A stretch of DNA of 64,000 nt from Alopecurus myosuroides. Lineage: Eukaryota; Streptophyta; Magnoliopsida; Poales; Poaceae. The position numbers and the translations under genes are program-made. Under the pieces are notes generated by a model. It made no database searches and had not been told where the DNA came from. It was given only the letters and a program-made list of their open reading frames with translations. The first letter of the stretch is position 1, and every line of letters starts with the position of its first letter. Positions 22,200 to 34,830 of this stretch are shown piece after piece. The stretch is from NCBI GenBank assembly GCA_028641055.1, contig CM054057.1, positions 326,002,941 to 326,066,940 of the forward strand, given 5' to 3'.

Positions 22200-25100
22200 C
22201 TTCTCCTGCGTTCCACCGAACTCCTATCTTGCTGCCACGTGGCGCGCCCTTGACCGTCCATCGTTCTGCTCCCAGCCACTCCCAGCCGTTCGAGCGTCGA
22301 CTGAGCGGGTCCTCTCTCTCTCGCCCCCAATGCGCCTCATCCCCGCGTCCTCTCTTTCCCCAATCCCCTCACATCCCTCATTCCCCAATCGCTCCTCCGC
22401 TCCCCCAATCCCCACCACCACGCGCCTCCTCCGCGACTCAATCCTTTCTTCCCGGCGTTCAGCAGGAGCTTCATGGGTCGTTGTTGTCCTTGATGCTCAG
22501 CAAAAGGAGCAGGAGGCGCAGCAGTCCGCTGTTTGTGAGAATCGTGAGATCTGGTGATGAATAGGAGGAGGCACAGAGCGATTCCAGTGCCGCGGCCTCC
22601 TACTTGATCTCTCGACTCGATCCAATTGGAGTTGCTCCGGAATGGCGGCCGCAGGCCCTCGTTTCCGCCGGGCTCAGGGCTAGGATGGAACACGCGCCTC
22701 GCATTGGGAGGAGCGGGACCGGCTCGGCGGGGAGGCCCTGCGACGAAGTTGAGAAGGAGCTGCGCCCAGATGGACTACGCACGACCAAACGCGACTCGCG
22801 AGAGCACGACGCATCTCGACCTCCAGGTTCATACCCAAACTCCACTCAATCTCTCGTATCCTTGATTCCTGGTCTCAGATCGGAGGTGCCAATGTACTAT
22901 CTTTTTCCAACCAAGTCTGTTAAGACAGAATGTGAGCATAACCATTTTCTATTTCTTTATAAGGTGTAGTCACTTGGCCAGATTTGAGGATGATACAACT
23001 ACGTCATTCATGCATCCATGGAGCTCTTGATTTAATGACATATATGCTCAACACTAAGTTTTTCTTCTGAAAGTCAGTTTAGGTAAGGAAGGCACGCTTG
23101 TATTAAAATTAGTTTACTTGTGTTACATTGGCAACCTATTGGAAAGTCATAGTATTTTTCTCTGTTTTGCAGCATAGCGACAAATGTTGAATTTCTTAGT
23201 GGGGTTCTGATGGGTATGGTTGGTGGCTGCAGAGGCGAGGCTGAGGTGGGAATGTATTGTTTTGTGATCTTTGTTATTAATTGCGATAGAATGATAAATA
23301 TTATAGAATAGTGATACATTTTCCTTGTTTCCAGTTTTTTCTAATATGATTTAGTTCTTAGTTGGATATGGTGTTTGATTTCTGTTCAGATTGCCTATTG
23401 AAAGTTGAGAATAATGCTTCAGATATGAAGAATATCAAAGAAGTGGGTTGGGGTATGGTGATAGCTATCTGGACCCCCCCCCCCCCTCTTTTTCTCTGTT
23501 ACAGTTCATAGCACTTCAGTTATGTAGACCTTCACATCGGATTTTTAGTTACCTTTTCTGGGTTATTACCAGATAGAAGTGCTACAACACTGCCGTTAAT
23601 TAAAAAGTTGAGTTCGATGCGTTCCCTGTGCCGCTTATAGTACATTTATGTATCAGAGATTTAAATTTATCTGATGGCCTAATATATTTGTTCGCTGACT
23701 GGTCATTGCCATCTTGTCACCTATAAATGGTGCTACTAATTTCTTAAGCTACAGAAGGAATACATTCTCTAGCTTTCAACTTTAATAAATCGGCTTTAGT
23801 CATGCTTCTATCTGCTTAGCTCTGATCATTTGGTTTGGTTTGTTGGTTTATAATTAAAACTTGCACATGTTTTTTTTCTTGTGAGAAAGTTCATTTGATG
23901 TTTAGTGATTGGTAACTAATTATTGCGAGTATTGTGTTGGCATGGCGTTGGCGCTGCTGGTTTCCCAACTGCCTAACAATTTTTCTTAAATTGTTTGGAG
24001 TTGAACAGGGTTAAGTACTTTTATTTTGAACGTTGGTGCAGGTCAACTCGCGGCAATCGGCAGAGGACAGCAGTTGTGTGCCCTCGAGCTAGCAGGAAGC
24101 GGGTCATCTTAAGGTACATAAAACACTCCTAATACTTTTCAGTCTACATATCAACGGCCCCACGGCTCAACCATTTATTTTCTTGTGGTAGTATACTTGA
24201 TCTATAAGTACAAAATTTTCTGCTAACCTGAATTAGAGAGGATTTTTTGTGGGGTATCAGTTGCAAATATTTTTATCCATGCTTTGTATGATCATAGCAT
24301 TATTTATTTGATTTAGGAATGGAATGATTGGATTAAGATCATTGCTCTAATGAAGTATGTGCTACATATTTGGTCCTACTGGCACATGGTTAGTTTTCCA
24401 TGTTAGATTCATTAACGATGTATCCAAAAGTTTTATGGATGAATTCTGGATTCGTCACAAGAACCATAGTCAAGAAGAATCATATTTACATTTTGTATGT
24501 GCTCGTGAATTGATTTCTTCGAAATTTAAGATGCAACAAAGTTTATAAAGTGCACAACCTCAAATGACATGGTAGCATTATGCCAGGGACTTGCTGTAAG
24601 TGTACCAGTCTCTTAAATTTTGTTTGGATATACTGCAGGGTGAGATATTATACCAGGTTATTGATCGAATTCGTTTTTGTTTGTGCAGCTAAAATCTGTA
24701 GTGCATAGGACGTGGCCGTCAGGGCCGCTTTGTCCTCGAAGAGTGTCCTGCCATCTCCACATCTGAGCCAGAGCGGGTGCCTGGGCTCTGGCGTGTCGCG
24801 AGCACCAGCGCCCCTGCCTCTACTACTGACACTCCGGCCACCGTGCGCTACCAAGGCGCCGACACAACAGGCTAATCCATGACTGGCGATATCTGCCGGA
24901 GAGGAAGCATCATGCCTCCGCGTAAGAGGTGCTACTCCAGGAGAAACAGAGATGCCATCCCCGATATGCAAACTTCAGAGCGAAGACTGGAAGCTCAGCC
25001 TGGACCTGAATATGAATGGTAACTTTCATAAACCTACGAGAACAAGTGGCCTCATTTATTTGTTTGGACCATACTTCACGTCACATTAATCCCCCTTCAA

Positions 25101-25500
25101 CATATATACCAGACGTAATGCCCCTTCATAAACCTACGAGAGCAAGCGCATATCCTAACTGTTTAGACATCTATTTGTCAAATTATTTATTTTATTCCCT
25201 TTGTTTCCTGAGATCAAATGAGATTTGGTCGCTTACACTAGCTTGCCATGGTTTGTCCTCTTTGCAGATGAGAAGAAAGCAGATGACTCCTTGTCAATCA
25301 TTTATCTCACTGATGTGTATTCCGGCTCTCAACACTATCAGCAACAGGTGATAGCGTGGAGAGGAGAGTCAGTCGACGGTCAACATTGCGAGGCGACATG
25401 CTTTCTAGCTGCACCTTCTTGCGTGAGCTCCTCCTTCCTGCATCTTGCCCCTAATTTAATTTCTATTCTGCAACTATAGTTTGGATAGTCGGGAGATTCT
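22200..25500 (+). other. Gene-like, intron-containing stretch of unknown product
   Basis: A TATAAAA near 22176 is followed by a GC- and pyrimidine-rich leader (22.2-22.6 kb) and AT-rich introns. Several blocks have GT..AG borders, for example about 24042-24114 and about 24690-25018, and one starting at 25268 after TTTGCAG. Local GC content alternates as in a plant gene. No continuous reading frame or known domain emerged, so this may be a non-coding RNA or a captured, decayed gene. The only short-read feature is a run of 13 C at 23474-23486. Confidence 0.3.
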
Positions 25501-25779
25501 TAGACTGATTTCATCTTTCTATGTCGGTGCAGATTCACTCTTGTCTAAGCTATACGTGCAATATTGTGTCTTAAAATCTTGATCACTGAAAATAAGCCTT
25601 TAAATGCAGTTTGAGCCAAAATGGAAATTTTGAATGGCATGGACATTCAAGGTAAGCGGTGTTGTTGAAGCTTTCATTGTCCAATTATCTAGCCTTCCAA
25701 GCAAGACTTAAAGAGGTTGCACATGTTCAAAGTCAGGTATTTGCAGTAAATAATTATTCGGCAGTCAACATATAATTAA

Positions 25780-26146
25780 CTAGAAGAATACCCGCGCGTC
25801 GCAGCGGGCATCTATTTAAAAAGATATTCTATAAATGAAATGGGTATAAGGTGTATGAAATATTTCATTATCAAGATTCAATTGATCATGTAATTTAAGT
25901 ATTAAATTTAATTCGTGTGAAATTGTTGTATATTTTGCAAAATAAATATTAGTGACATGGATAATTATATGGTTGAAAAAAGATGGCATGGTTATGTGGC
26001 ATGAAATATGTAATATCACAATTATTAGTGGAGATGACATGGATGATTGATTGGATAAAATGGTGGGTGATGTGGATAGCTTGCATGTTGAGATAGAAAA
26101 ATCATAAATGCATCTTAGTGGGGTTTTGTCTTATAAGAAGTATAGA
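25780..26146 (-). mobile_element. Short non-autonomous Helitron, 367 bp
   Basis: On the minus strand it begins TCTATACTTCTTATAAGAC at 26146. It ends with the hairpin CCCGC..GCGGG, a 7-bp spacer and CTAG at 25780. Host bases are A at 25779 and T at 26147. The 5' end resembles that of the 12462-15110 Helitron (TCTA, then CTTATAA). Confidence 0.8.
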
Positions 26147-28335
26147 TTTCAGCTTCTTGCTATTCTCACGTAGCTTCTGATAGTCCACTTTCAATAACAC
26201 GTGCGTAAATCAGAATTAACTTCCTGTGCAGACTTCTTTGTCCATTTCGATTACAATGAAATCTATCATAATGTACTCTGCAAATAGACTTCCTAACAGC
26301 CTGCCGATGGTTGTTTTATGAAATTAACACATGTTGTAGGATCAGATGACTAGGGGAAAATGATATATGTTTGCTGAATTTTGGTTTTGGGGTTCTGTTT
26401 GCTAAAGTAGAAAAACAAGTCTTGATGAAAAATCCATGTCTTCAAAACATATGTTTAGTAACTATTAGTCAAGAATCTAACTACTATTAATTTTATAGGA
26501 AGGGGATGCCACTATGAATAGAGTAAAATGTGAGGAGTGAATGGCTCTTATTTGCAGCTCCGATTGGTATCATATCAAGTGTACCTTTATGTCACTTATT
26601 GATACTGTTACACTTCTTCATTATTGCATATAAACGAATCTTTCGTTACGCTGAAAATCTTTACTCGCATGATTGTCTCATTTTGTCCCTTGAACTTCTC
26701 ACTTTATCGGGGTACCACTGAACAATTACAATCCGTTTTGAACTGGTGTTTTTTTTGTCTATGTTTGCGTTTTCTAATTTTAAACTTTGCCGCATCACAT
26801 GTATTCACAAATTATTATTATCTTTTCCTTTTCCATTTGAAATATATGTATTTGCTATTATTTATTATCTATTCTGCAAAATGTGTTTTGTCCCAGACTT
26901 GCTCATGCTTAAAACAGAATGATGGTGCATATTTTGGTCCGAACTTTCTTCACCAGCGGCCCTCGGATCTTGGTGACTATAATGTGTATAAGCCCAGCTT
27001 CGTCTGATGGTTCCAAGTCGATTATGTTTTGGTTCTTTTGTTCTACTTCTATAGAGAATTGTGAGCTTCATTGGTGCCATTGTTGTCTACTCCAGCCGTA
27101 GGTTTCCTTGCTACATGTTGTACAGTGTGCCTGTTACACACTTTCGCTAAATCAGCCTAATGGCCAATGTAGAAAATAATGTTTGATGTGCCTTCCATTT
27201 GAGAGTTATTTTCAGTGTTGATTTGCGGATGATTTTAGGGAGGCTAACAGGTGGAGGACTTTAGAACACACCCTAAATCCTATCGATTGACTAATGTATT
27301 GATATATTTTGTGGGAAACATATCTCAAGTATATTCTGGGCAGAACAGTGAATACCAATTGTTATAAATATTGCTTTGTTTCTATATGTTCTCAAATCAT
27401 TTTATGTTGGCGATTTTCCAACTTAGCATGATTCCTTTTAATGGCAGATTATAGCAACAAAAGTAGACATTGAGCTGATAGTCTTCTCTTATGGAAAAAA
27501 ATTACAGCATAAATCCGTTATTTGCGCCAATCGGCGCAACGGGTCATCTATATTTATAGCGCTTAATAGCACAAGCCTAGCAGAAATCGGAGTCATATTT
27601 CCTTCTCTACTTGGACGAGAAAAATCCGATTAGTACCGAGTGATGGTATAACTCGGACACGGCAGCATGCCAGCATGGGATTACCGCTTCGCAGGCAGGA
27701 CGGAATCCGGGAGCAATTAGCGATCACCCATGCCCAGGCTTGGTGCCATTACGCATTAATGAAAAAAATGGATCATACAAGTTCGAAAAAACAAAAAATG
27801 GATCATACATTAACATCTAAATCTTCCTGATCATGCATAAACATAAACTTTTTTTTTGTATCCAAGCATAATTTTTATGGATCATACATTAACCTAAAAT
27901 TCTTAGATCTTGCATCATCAGAAAAATAAACCATACAACATAAAATCTTTCGAAATCATGTGAACAAAAACACAAAATTTCAGTGTTTCCGGTTTATGAT
28001 TTAACATTGATTTTTCTGGGCCATGGATTCATGTAGTAACGTGCATTTTTAACTTTCTCTCTTTTTTCCGCATTAACAAGAGAATTAGGGAAATGTCAAA
28101 AAAGTGTTTCGGATTTGCACATACCATCCCTGAAAATTGCTCCTGTATCAAACACAGAAGAAAAAATAAAAGGCAATCAATTGGTACAAAATAATTCAAA
28201 TAAAAAATCTTACATGATACAGATACAAAATACAAGATTTGGATTTATGGATTAACAAAAAAAAAACGCATCCTGGTTGTACAGTACATGGAATGGGATG
28301 CATTAAGAAAAAAAAATCCATCAATTAACATACAA
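26147..28335. other. No gene recognised (2.2 kb)
   Basis: AT-rich sequence without coding potential. From about 27760 a simple motif (GGATCATACATTAAC and variants) recurs several times and grades into the gypsy segment at 28336. Confidence 0.5.
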
Positions 28336-28824
28336 AAATCCGGATCATGAATTTTTAAAACCATGTAATAGGAAAAGAGAACCGTATACACAAATTGAAA
28401 TCCACCCACCTTACATCTACATAAGAGAATCTTATCAGACGGTTGACTTTTTTCTAGATGCACACTATTTTCATATCCATGTAGCTTACATGAAATCCAT
28501 GGTGTTGCTAACCGGCGCGCTTCTCGTACTATCACCTTCCATGGCGAGGGGCGCCACCAAACAACAGATCTGAGCCCCCACCAGATATTAACGGAGATGG
28601 TGCTGCCAGCCGCTGCACTCATCTTGATGCAGCACAACCTATTCCGCCAAGTCCTCCATCGACACCCATTGGTCCAATGACAAGATCACGTGCAAAGGCA
28701 ATGCAAGATAAGGTGAACTCACTACGCTCTCTCTACACGTTCGTTGACTTGGTGAATAGTGTGCTACCTCATGGAGCGACCCTATGTGTGCTCATGTTTG
28801 ATCCCCCAATGGAGCCTCAAGATG
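28336..28824 (+). pseudogene. Gypsy pol C-terminal/3' segment, copy 1
   Basis: About 490 bp nearly identical in layout to 54036-54527. It encodes the typical gypsy polyprotein tail PPSPPSTPIGPMTRSRAKAM followed by a leucine/valine-rich stretch. Both copies begin at the same AAAATYCGGATCATG point and diverge after CAAGAYGGT. Confidence 0.65.
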
Positions 28825-28829
28825 GTGCC

Positions 28830-28872
28830 TGTTGTGGGGGTACCCTAGAGACCCATTAAGGGGTACTGCATG
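28830..28872 (+). repeat. Left remnant of the host Tat gypsy element
   Basis: The sequence starts TGTTGTGGGGGTACCC and runs into GCATG, where the outer element is inserted. It continues on the far side at 48923 (GCATG then gctcctcaag). Confidence 0.55.
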
Positions 28873-29348
28873 TGTCGTGGGATAATCACGGCAGACGTTA
28901 CAGGGGGTAACTGATCTTGGGGCAAGACGACGCAGGCGTTTGGGAGAGGGTTTAGCTCAGAGGAAGACATGATGGAACTCGATCTGGTAGCCGGCAATCA
29001 AGTCGCCGAGTCTCCGATCTCAATATCTTAACTCAACTCTTGTGTTACACTGGATGCTCGATATCAAGCGATATTGCTAGAACTATTGGATCTCTCTTAA
29101 CCTAACTTAGGGGCCGGTTTATAAAGCACCCGAACCCCCCGGCTTGCCCTCCAAGGCACACACTGAATCCTACCCGGACACTATGTACAAAACCCTAACT
29201 TTCCTTACCGTAACCCACAATCCGGGTTGCGAGGCCTACAATCTTGGGCCTTCTAGAAGTTCTTTTATCCTTAGCCGGATCTTACGCAGCGTCCTTTGGG
29301 CCGAATTACACCTTGGAGTTGGGCTACCGGGTTATCATCCCTCCATCA
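28873..29348 (-). repeat. 3' LTR of outer element
   Basis: On the minus strand it starts TGATGGAGGGATG and ends CCCACGACA. The purine-rich tract CTGGGGACTAC lies just upstream (29349-29360 on plus). It pairs with 48447-48922. Confidence 0.93.
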
Positions 29349-29738
29349 GTAGTCCCCAGAATAGCTTGGGCTTCACAAGATCCTCTTCGAAGCGCACGCT
29401 ATTCCCTGCAAAATTATCAAACTTACAAGTTCAATGGGGGTCGGGTTACATTGCTTTGATGAACAGCTAGGCCTAACTCCACGGCGGCCATATAGCAACC
29501 CGGCTTTCTCCAAGTCTTTACTTGTTTTTCCGGGTCAACACCCCGATAAGAATGTTAAAGATCCGGCTAACTTTACTCGATAATTGACCCTAATTTTGCG
29601 GAGAAGATCTCATTCTTGTTTCCGTCCGGATATCTTGTTTAGCACTCAAAGCACACCCCACAGAATCCAGGCAAATAGCCGTTTAACCCGAAATTTCCGG
29701 CTGCCAACCGTTGAGCTAGGTTTAGCCGCCCACACCCT

Positions 29739-29746
29739 TATAAATA
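29739..29746 (+). promoter_or_regulatory. TATA box of the outer antisense gene
   Basis: TATAAATA is about 390 bp inside the LTR and about 270 bp upstream of the first intron. The inner element has TATAAATA at the same relative place (36552-36559), so the promoter lies in the element body and not in the LTR. Confidence 0.7.
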
Positions 29747-30544
29747 GGCACTTAGGAGCAAATCCAACCCCAACAGCTCATTCTCCCCCTTTCTTCTTCC
29801 TCCTCGCCTCCGCGCCCAAGCTCACAGAGCATCGCCACGGAGACCTCACGCGCATCACCAGAGCCAATCCGCCGCCGGTTGCGCTCCGCCACTGCTCGCC
29901 CCGTGCCGCCGCCAAGATCCGCCGCCGCACCCCCGACCATTCCGCCGGGAATCGCAAAGGGACACCAAGCTTGTGCTATTTGCCTTCGCCGGGCTTCACT
30001 CCGATCTCCTCCAGTAAGTCTCTCGTATCTATCAACTTGCCCTTGCAATTTCTCGATTTACTTCAGATTGGATCTAAGTCAACCCGCCGGTCATTTTTCT
30101 GGTCACGCCGAATTAGGTCACTTGAATTCATTCTAACTCACCCAATGGATTGAATATAGACTTCACTTTACTCCCCTACTGCCCATAGTCACTAATTTCA
30201 CCACAAATCTAGAAATGGAATCTCCAATCTAGGCTCGGGCCGCCCAAATTTTCCGCTCCTGACTTTGTTACCCGGAAAATCTTATTTTTCCGGCTCTTTT
30301 GCTTACAGTACATACATGGGCAATCATCCAACTTCTTCAAACACCTTTCAATACATAAGCTCCCCATAATTTTCATAATGATGCTTGATACCCGGATAAC
30401 TTGCAATCTTGCTCCACAAAACGATACCCGGATAATACTTAGCTTCCATGTTATCTTGATATCACTCGTCAATACTCAGACAACTCATGGCTTCCGAGTC
30501 TTACTCCTTGTACCCTTCTATCTCGTGCTTTGCAGGTCAATCCC

Positions 30545-33500
30545 ATGGTTCCCAAGAAGCAGGGGAAAACACCGGCCAAGGCCAAGACCACCAGCTCCAT
30601 ATCCGCCAATTGGGCGCGATCCACGGTTACGAAGGCCAAGTTAGAAGAAGTGGCCGAGTTAGGGGTCTTTCCCCCTCAAAAGGAGATCCACTGGAGGGTG
30701 CCGGGTAACGAGACCCGGCCTACGCCCGCGGATGATGAGGTAATATGCTTTGTGGAGCACGTGACCCGGGGGTTCCGTCCTCCGGGTCACCCTTTCTTTC
30801 GAGACATTTTGAGCCACTATGGCCTCCGAATATTTGACATAGGGCCTAACTCTGTGTTAAATATTTCCCATTTCATCGTTCTTTCCGAGTCATACTTGTG
30901 CACACCGCCAAGTTTGGCTCTTTTTATCGAACTTTTTCAGTGCAAACCGTGCCGCGAAAGCGGTGACGGGGCACTTCTCGCTTGCGGCGGGGTCTCTATC
31001 CAGCGCCGCAAGAATTCTCTGATGCCACCCCTCACTCTCAACTCCCACGTCAAACACTGGAAGCTCTCATATTTCTATTGCCGAGACACCTCCCCACCCG
31101 GCCAAAAGAAACTGCCGGGTTACTCGGAGGGCCTTCTCGATATCTCCGAGACCTTCAACGCCTTTGCCCCTGACTCGGACAGGGAGGCAATCCGGCCTTT
31201 ATTAGCCAAAATCTCTATTCTTTTGGCCCAAGGTCTCATTGGGCTTAACCTGGTGAAAACTTGGGTCGATTTCCGGATCCAACCCAATTCCATCCGCACT
31301 AAGTTAATGTGCGAGTATTCGGGACACACCACGGACTCGCTCCGATACTCCACCCATAGCTTCGCAGCCGGAGATACCAACAAGACTATCAAGAGCTTCT
31401 TGACAGAGAAGTTGGAGGTAATCCGGAATATAGCCGGGTTAGAACCCTTCACGCGTGAGAACCCGGCCCCCAAGGTAAAGACTCGGCTTTCGTATCTTTA
31501 TCTTCACACTTTCCACTCGATATGACTAATAACCCTTATTCTTATATCTTCATCTCAGGCCGATGATCCCTTTTGGAAAATTGAGACTCCTCCTAGCTCT
31601 GAAACTCCAGAGGAGAAAGAAGACGCCGTTAACTCGGATGAAGGTACATTCCGAATTTCACTTAGCTTTTTTGAAATCGCTATTGCTCGTTCTTCATTTT
31701 CCGATTGTAAATCCCGATAACTTTCAGAACAAGAAGAGAAGTACGATGAAGAAGAAACTAAAGGCAAGGTGGAATCAGCGAGTGACGAGGACGACGCTGA
31801 GCCAACAGTCAAAGTCGGAGCAAAGAGGAAACCCCAAGGGGTCGTCTTCAAGGTTCCATACCTTTTCCTTGCCTCTAAACCATATTTCTTTGATAACATG
31901 CACGAGCTAAACCGGAAATTATCCACTTGGTCATATTTGAAGGAACCGCTCGTGACCAAGCGTCGGGTGACTCGGAACTTTCCGGGTGATGGCGCTCTTA
32001 ATCCGGGCATTTCGTCGTCTCCGGCTCAACGCACTGGTATTTGACTAATGCCTTCTTGGGTATCAAAGCCTTTCTGAACCATCCCCTTACAGGATAATCC
32101 TATGTCTTGCTTGATGTTTTTTTTCAGCTTCATCCGGGTCCAGCAGTGAGCTCCCCTCGGACTTCGTGGTGAATCCCGGGTAAAGTTCCCTTCCTAATGC
32201 TTTATCACCTTTTCATCACTTTTTTCCAGTTATATGCTAACTGCCTGCTTACATTGTCCATAGAGCCGCGGTCACTGTTAGCGACCAAGAAGATATGGAG
32301 ACCGATGACCCGGATATGGAAAACCTGACTGATGATATGCATGCCGCAGCTGGCGGAGAAGGACAACAAGTGCCACCAATGAACCCAGCCGACCGGGAGG
32401 CCGAGTATCCCGTAGCCTCGCACGTACTCGAGGAGGAAGAAACTGCGGGCTTGGGCACGGGAGGAGGGGCACCAGACTCCGATACTCGGACGACCCGTAT
32501 ACCCTCTTTCAAGAAGAGAGCCCCTTCTCCAAGTCCCCAAGATCCCGGGTCTTCCCATTTGGGCAATGATACTTTTGACCAGATGATGAGAACTCTCCTT
32601 GCTATGAAGGCCTCGGAGAAAGATGTGCTAGAGCGCATGGCAGCGGAGCACCAGGTAATGTTACCTAATATCTCTTCTTACCCATCTAGTCCCCAAGTGC
32701 CGAGTATAATTTGTTGAAATTGTGCTCGGTACTCTGCACGATAATCGGCTTTGCCATGATACCCGACTAATTCTCATACTTTGGTTTCTCACAGGCACAT
32801 GCCACCCGGTCTGATGAACTTTTGCTCAAGACCGAGCAACTGCTGCTTGCCGAGGTAAAGCGGAGGGAGGCCCTTGAGGATGAAGTGGAAACTTTAAAGA
32901 AAAACGTTTCCAAATATAAGAAAAGGTGTACCACTGCTCGAACCGCACTGAAAAAGTTGTCGGAGCAAGTTACTGATACTTATCGTATCTTGCTTAGTAA
33001 GTTTGTGGCTGCTGACTGCTTTCACGCCTCTATTTTGTTACATGATACTCGGAATTACTGATATTGCCTTTCTTTGTTTCAACCGCAGGTGCTAACCTTG
33101 CAACCCCAGAAGAAGATGCTGTTGCAAAGGCTAAAACTTTAAAGACTATGCTCCGGACTTTCTTTGCCGGCACCAAGTATATATTAGATGCCGTGAAGTG
33201 GCCGACTGAGGTATATCCGGGTGAGGAAAATCTTATCCAAGCTTGCTCCACTATGCCTGCATGGATCGAGATCTGGAAATGCTCGGCATGCCGGATTGGT
33301 ATGACCCGGGCCTTTGCGCTGGTGAAGGCTTATTTTCCTAAGCTTGAGCCGGCAAAGGTGATATCCGGGGTTCCAGAATTCAAGGCAGACGGCTCCAAGT
33401 TTGGGCCCAAGGACTTCAAGGCCGTACAATCCGCAGTGCGTCACTCGGCAACTACTTTGGCCGATAGTATGGATCTGGGTACGCTTATGAGTTCGTACGA

Positions 33501-33774
33501 TGCTGAAGGCAAAATCGTGAAGGAGGAAGCACCCCCACCCTTGGACATTTTGGAGAAATGGGCTGCCGATTCGGCCAGGAAGAGGGAAGAAACCGCGAAG
33601 AGGGAGGCCGAGTTAGGATCAGAGCCAACCACCTCTACACCGGTTGTCCTCCCGCCTGTCCGTCCTGATGCGAAGAATCCGGGTGACGATGCCGGGAGAG
33701 CTGCGGAGCAAGCCCAGGACCAAGACCCGGAGGGCAAGGGCAAGGGTGTGGACCCTACTCAAGAAGCCGAGTAA
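30545..33774 (+). CDS. Antisense spliced gene, 'putative gypsy type transposon' family (outer copy, intact)
   Basis: Coding exons are 30545-31474, 31559-31643, 31728-31852, 31943-32036, 32128-32179, 32264-32654, 32795-32996 and 33089-33774. All introns are GT..AG, and total length is 2565 nt: 854 residues plus stop, in frame across all seven junctions. A non-coding first exon ends at 30013, with the intron at 30014-30535. Exon one carries the plant 'putative gypsy type transposon' domain (FFRDILSHYGLRIFDIGPNS, then NISHFIVLSESYL). The middle is acidic and low complexity. Exon 32795-32996 is a coiled coil (LLLKTEQLLLAEVKRREAL), and the C-terminus is lysine/glutamate-rich. Molecular function is unknown. 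The reading is opposite to gag-pol of the same element. A sister copy has the same exon layout. Confidence 0.85.
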
Positions 33775-34830
33775 ACAAATGCTATCACGATACCTTTGTC
33801 GTTTCGCTGCTCTTGTTCGAGACAGATATTCTTTTGTCGGTGCGCCTATGCACTTTTGATACTAGTACCAATATTTGTAACGTACTTTAATTCCTTGATA
33901 TACCTCGTGCCTCTTCTGGCCTCTGGATGAACTTGATATTTATCTGGTTTTTGAGCTTATTCTCGATATCCGGCTTTCCTTATTGTTCCTTTTGTGAGAC
34001 TCGGTTTCCGAGCATCGTGGGTTCAGACAGGCGGACTTTTCTCTAAGTCCCCAAGTCCCCAAGACTCGGATGTTAGGGTTTTTTGAGCTTAGTAACGACT
34101 TGTTTCTGTTTCAAAATTCCCAGTCCCAAAGGCCCGAAATCCGAGTCTGGGATGTGTGGTCTTTTCCAGAGAACAAATTGTTTCTACTAAGCCCAAGCCC
34201 TAGAGCCGTTTCACGTGAGTATTGAAGTTATGCTTGATAAACGTTGAGTTTCCAGCTATTAGCCTTATACTCTGCAAAACTTGTGGTTTAGATGACCCTT
34301 TTGACAATCTTGTACTATAAGCCGGCTTTCGCGTGGATATCATGTTGTTACATCTATACGAAAACAGGGTCAGGCAAGTCCCATTGGGCTTCATGGCTGA
34401 TTGTAATCGTAAGCGAGCAAATCATGCCACTTTAGTGCGAGTCACATCGAGCTTAAGTAAGAAAAGTCAAGAAAATTTGGCTCCTTTGTCCGGTTATAAG
34501 ATTGCAGCCGTACTCGTTTGCGAGTAATCGGCCCTTATAACTCATAGGCATCAAGGCCGGGTCATTGAGTTTGTAACTGTGCTATTCAAGCAATCAGCCC
34601 CCAAGACCTATATATATGCAACATACTTGATGATACTGATGTACTGGCAGCGATAAATAATACTTACATGTAACCGGAGTGAAGATCATAAAATAAGACT
34701 TGATAACCATCTCTTTATTGATACGAGAAAGTTTTGGGTCAGCAGGCCGCCTCATTAAAAACCTTCTAGTCCCCTTAGGTACCCTAGATAGGAAAAGAGT
34801 GCATCTGAAACCTGCTGCCCGTTACATTGT
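33775..34830. other. Internal non-coding region of outer element
   Basis: This lies between the antisense gene stop and the truncated pol. No domain is seen. A 64-codon plus-strand frame at 34333-34527 recurs in the inner copy at 41101-41295; the whole surrounding block (34200-34550) is well conserved, so the frame may be incidental. Confidence 0.5.

Noticed and set aside
22229..22969. Frames of 75-121 codons on both strands at 22.2-23.0 kb
   Set aside because: They overlap one another in a GC-rich leader-like stretch with no recognisable domain.
27518..27555. Hairpin TTGCGCCAATCGGCGCAA followed by CTAT, like a Helitron 3' end
   Set aside because: The last bases are not CTAG/CTRR with a T flank, and no matching 5' end lies nearby.
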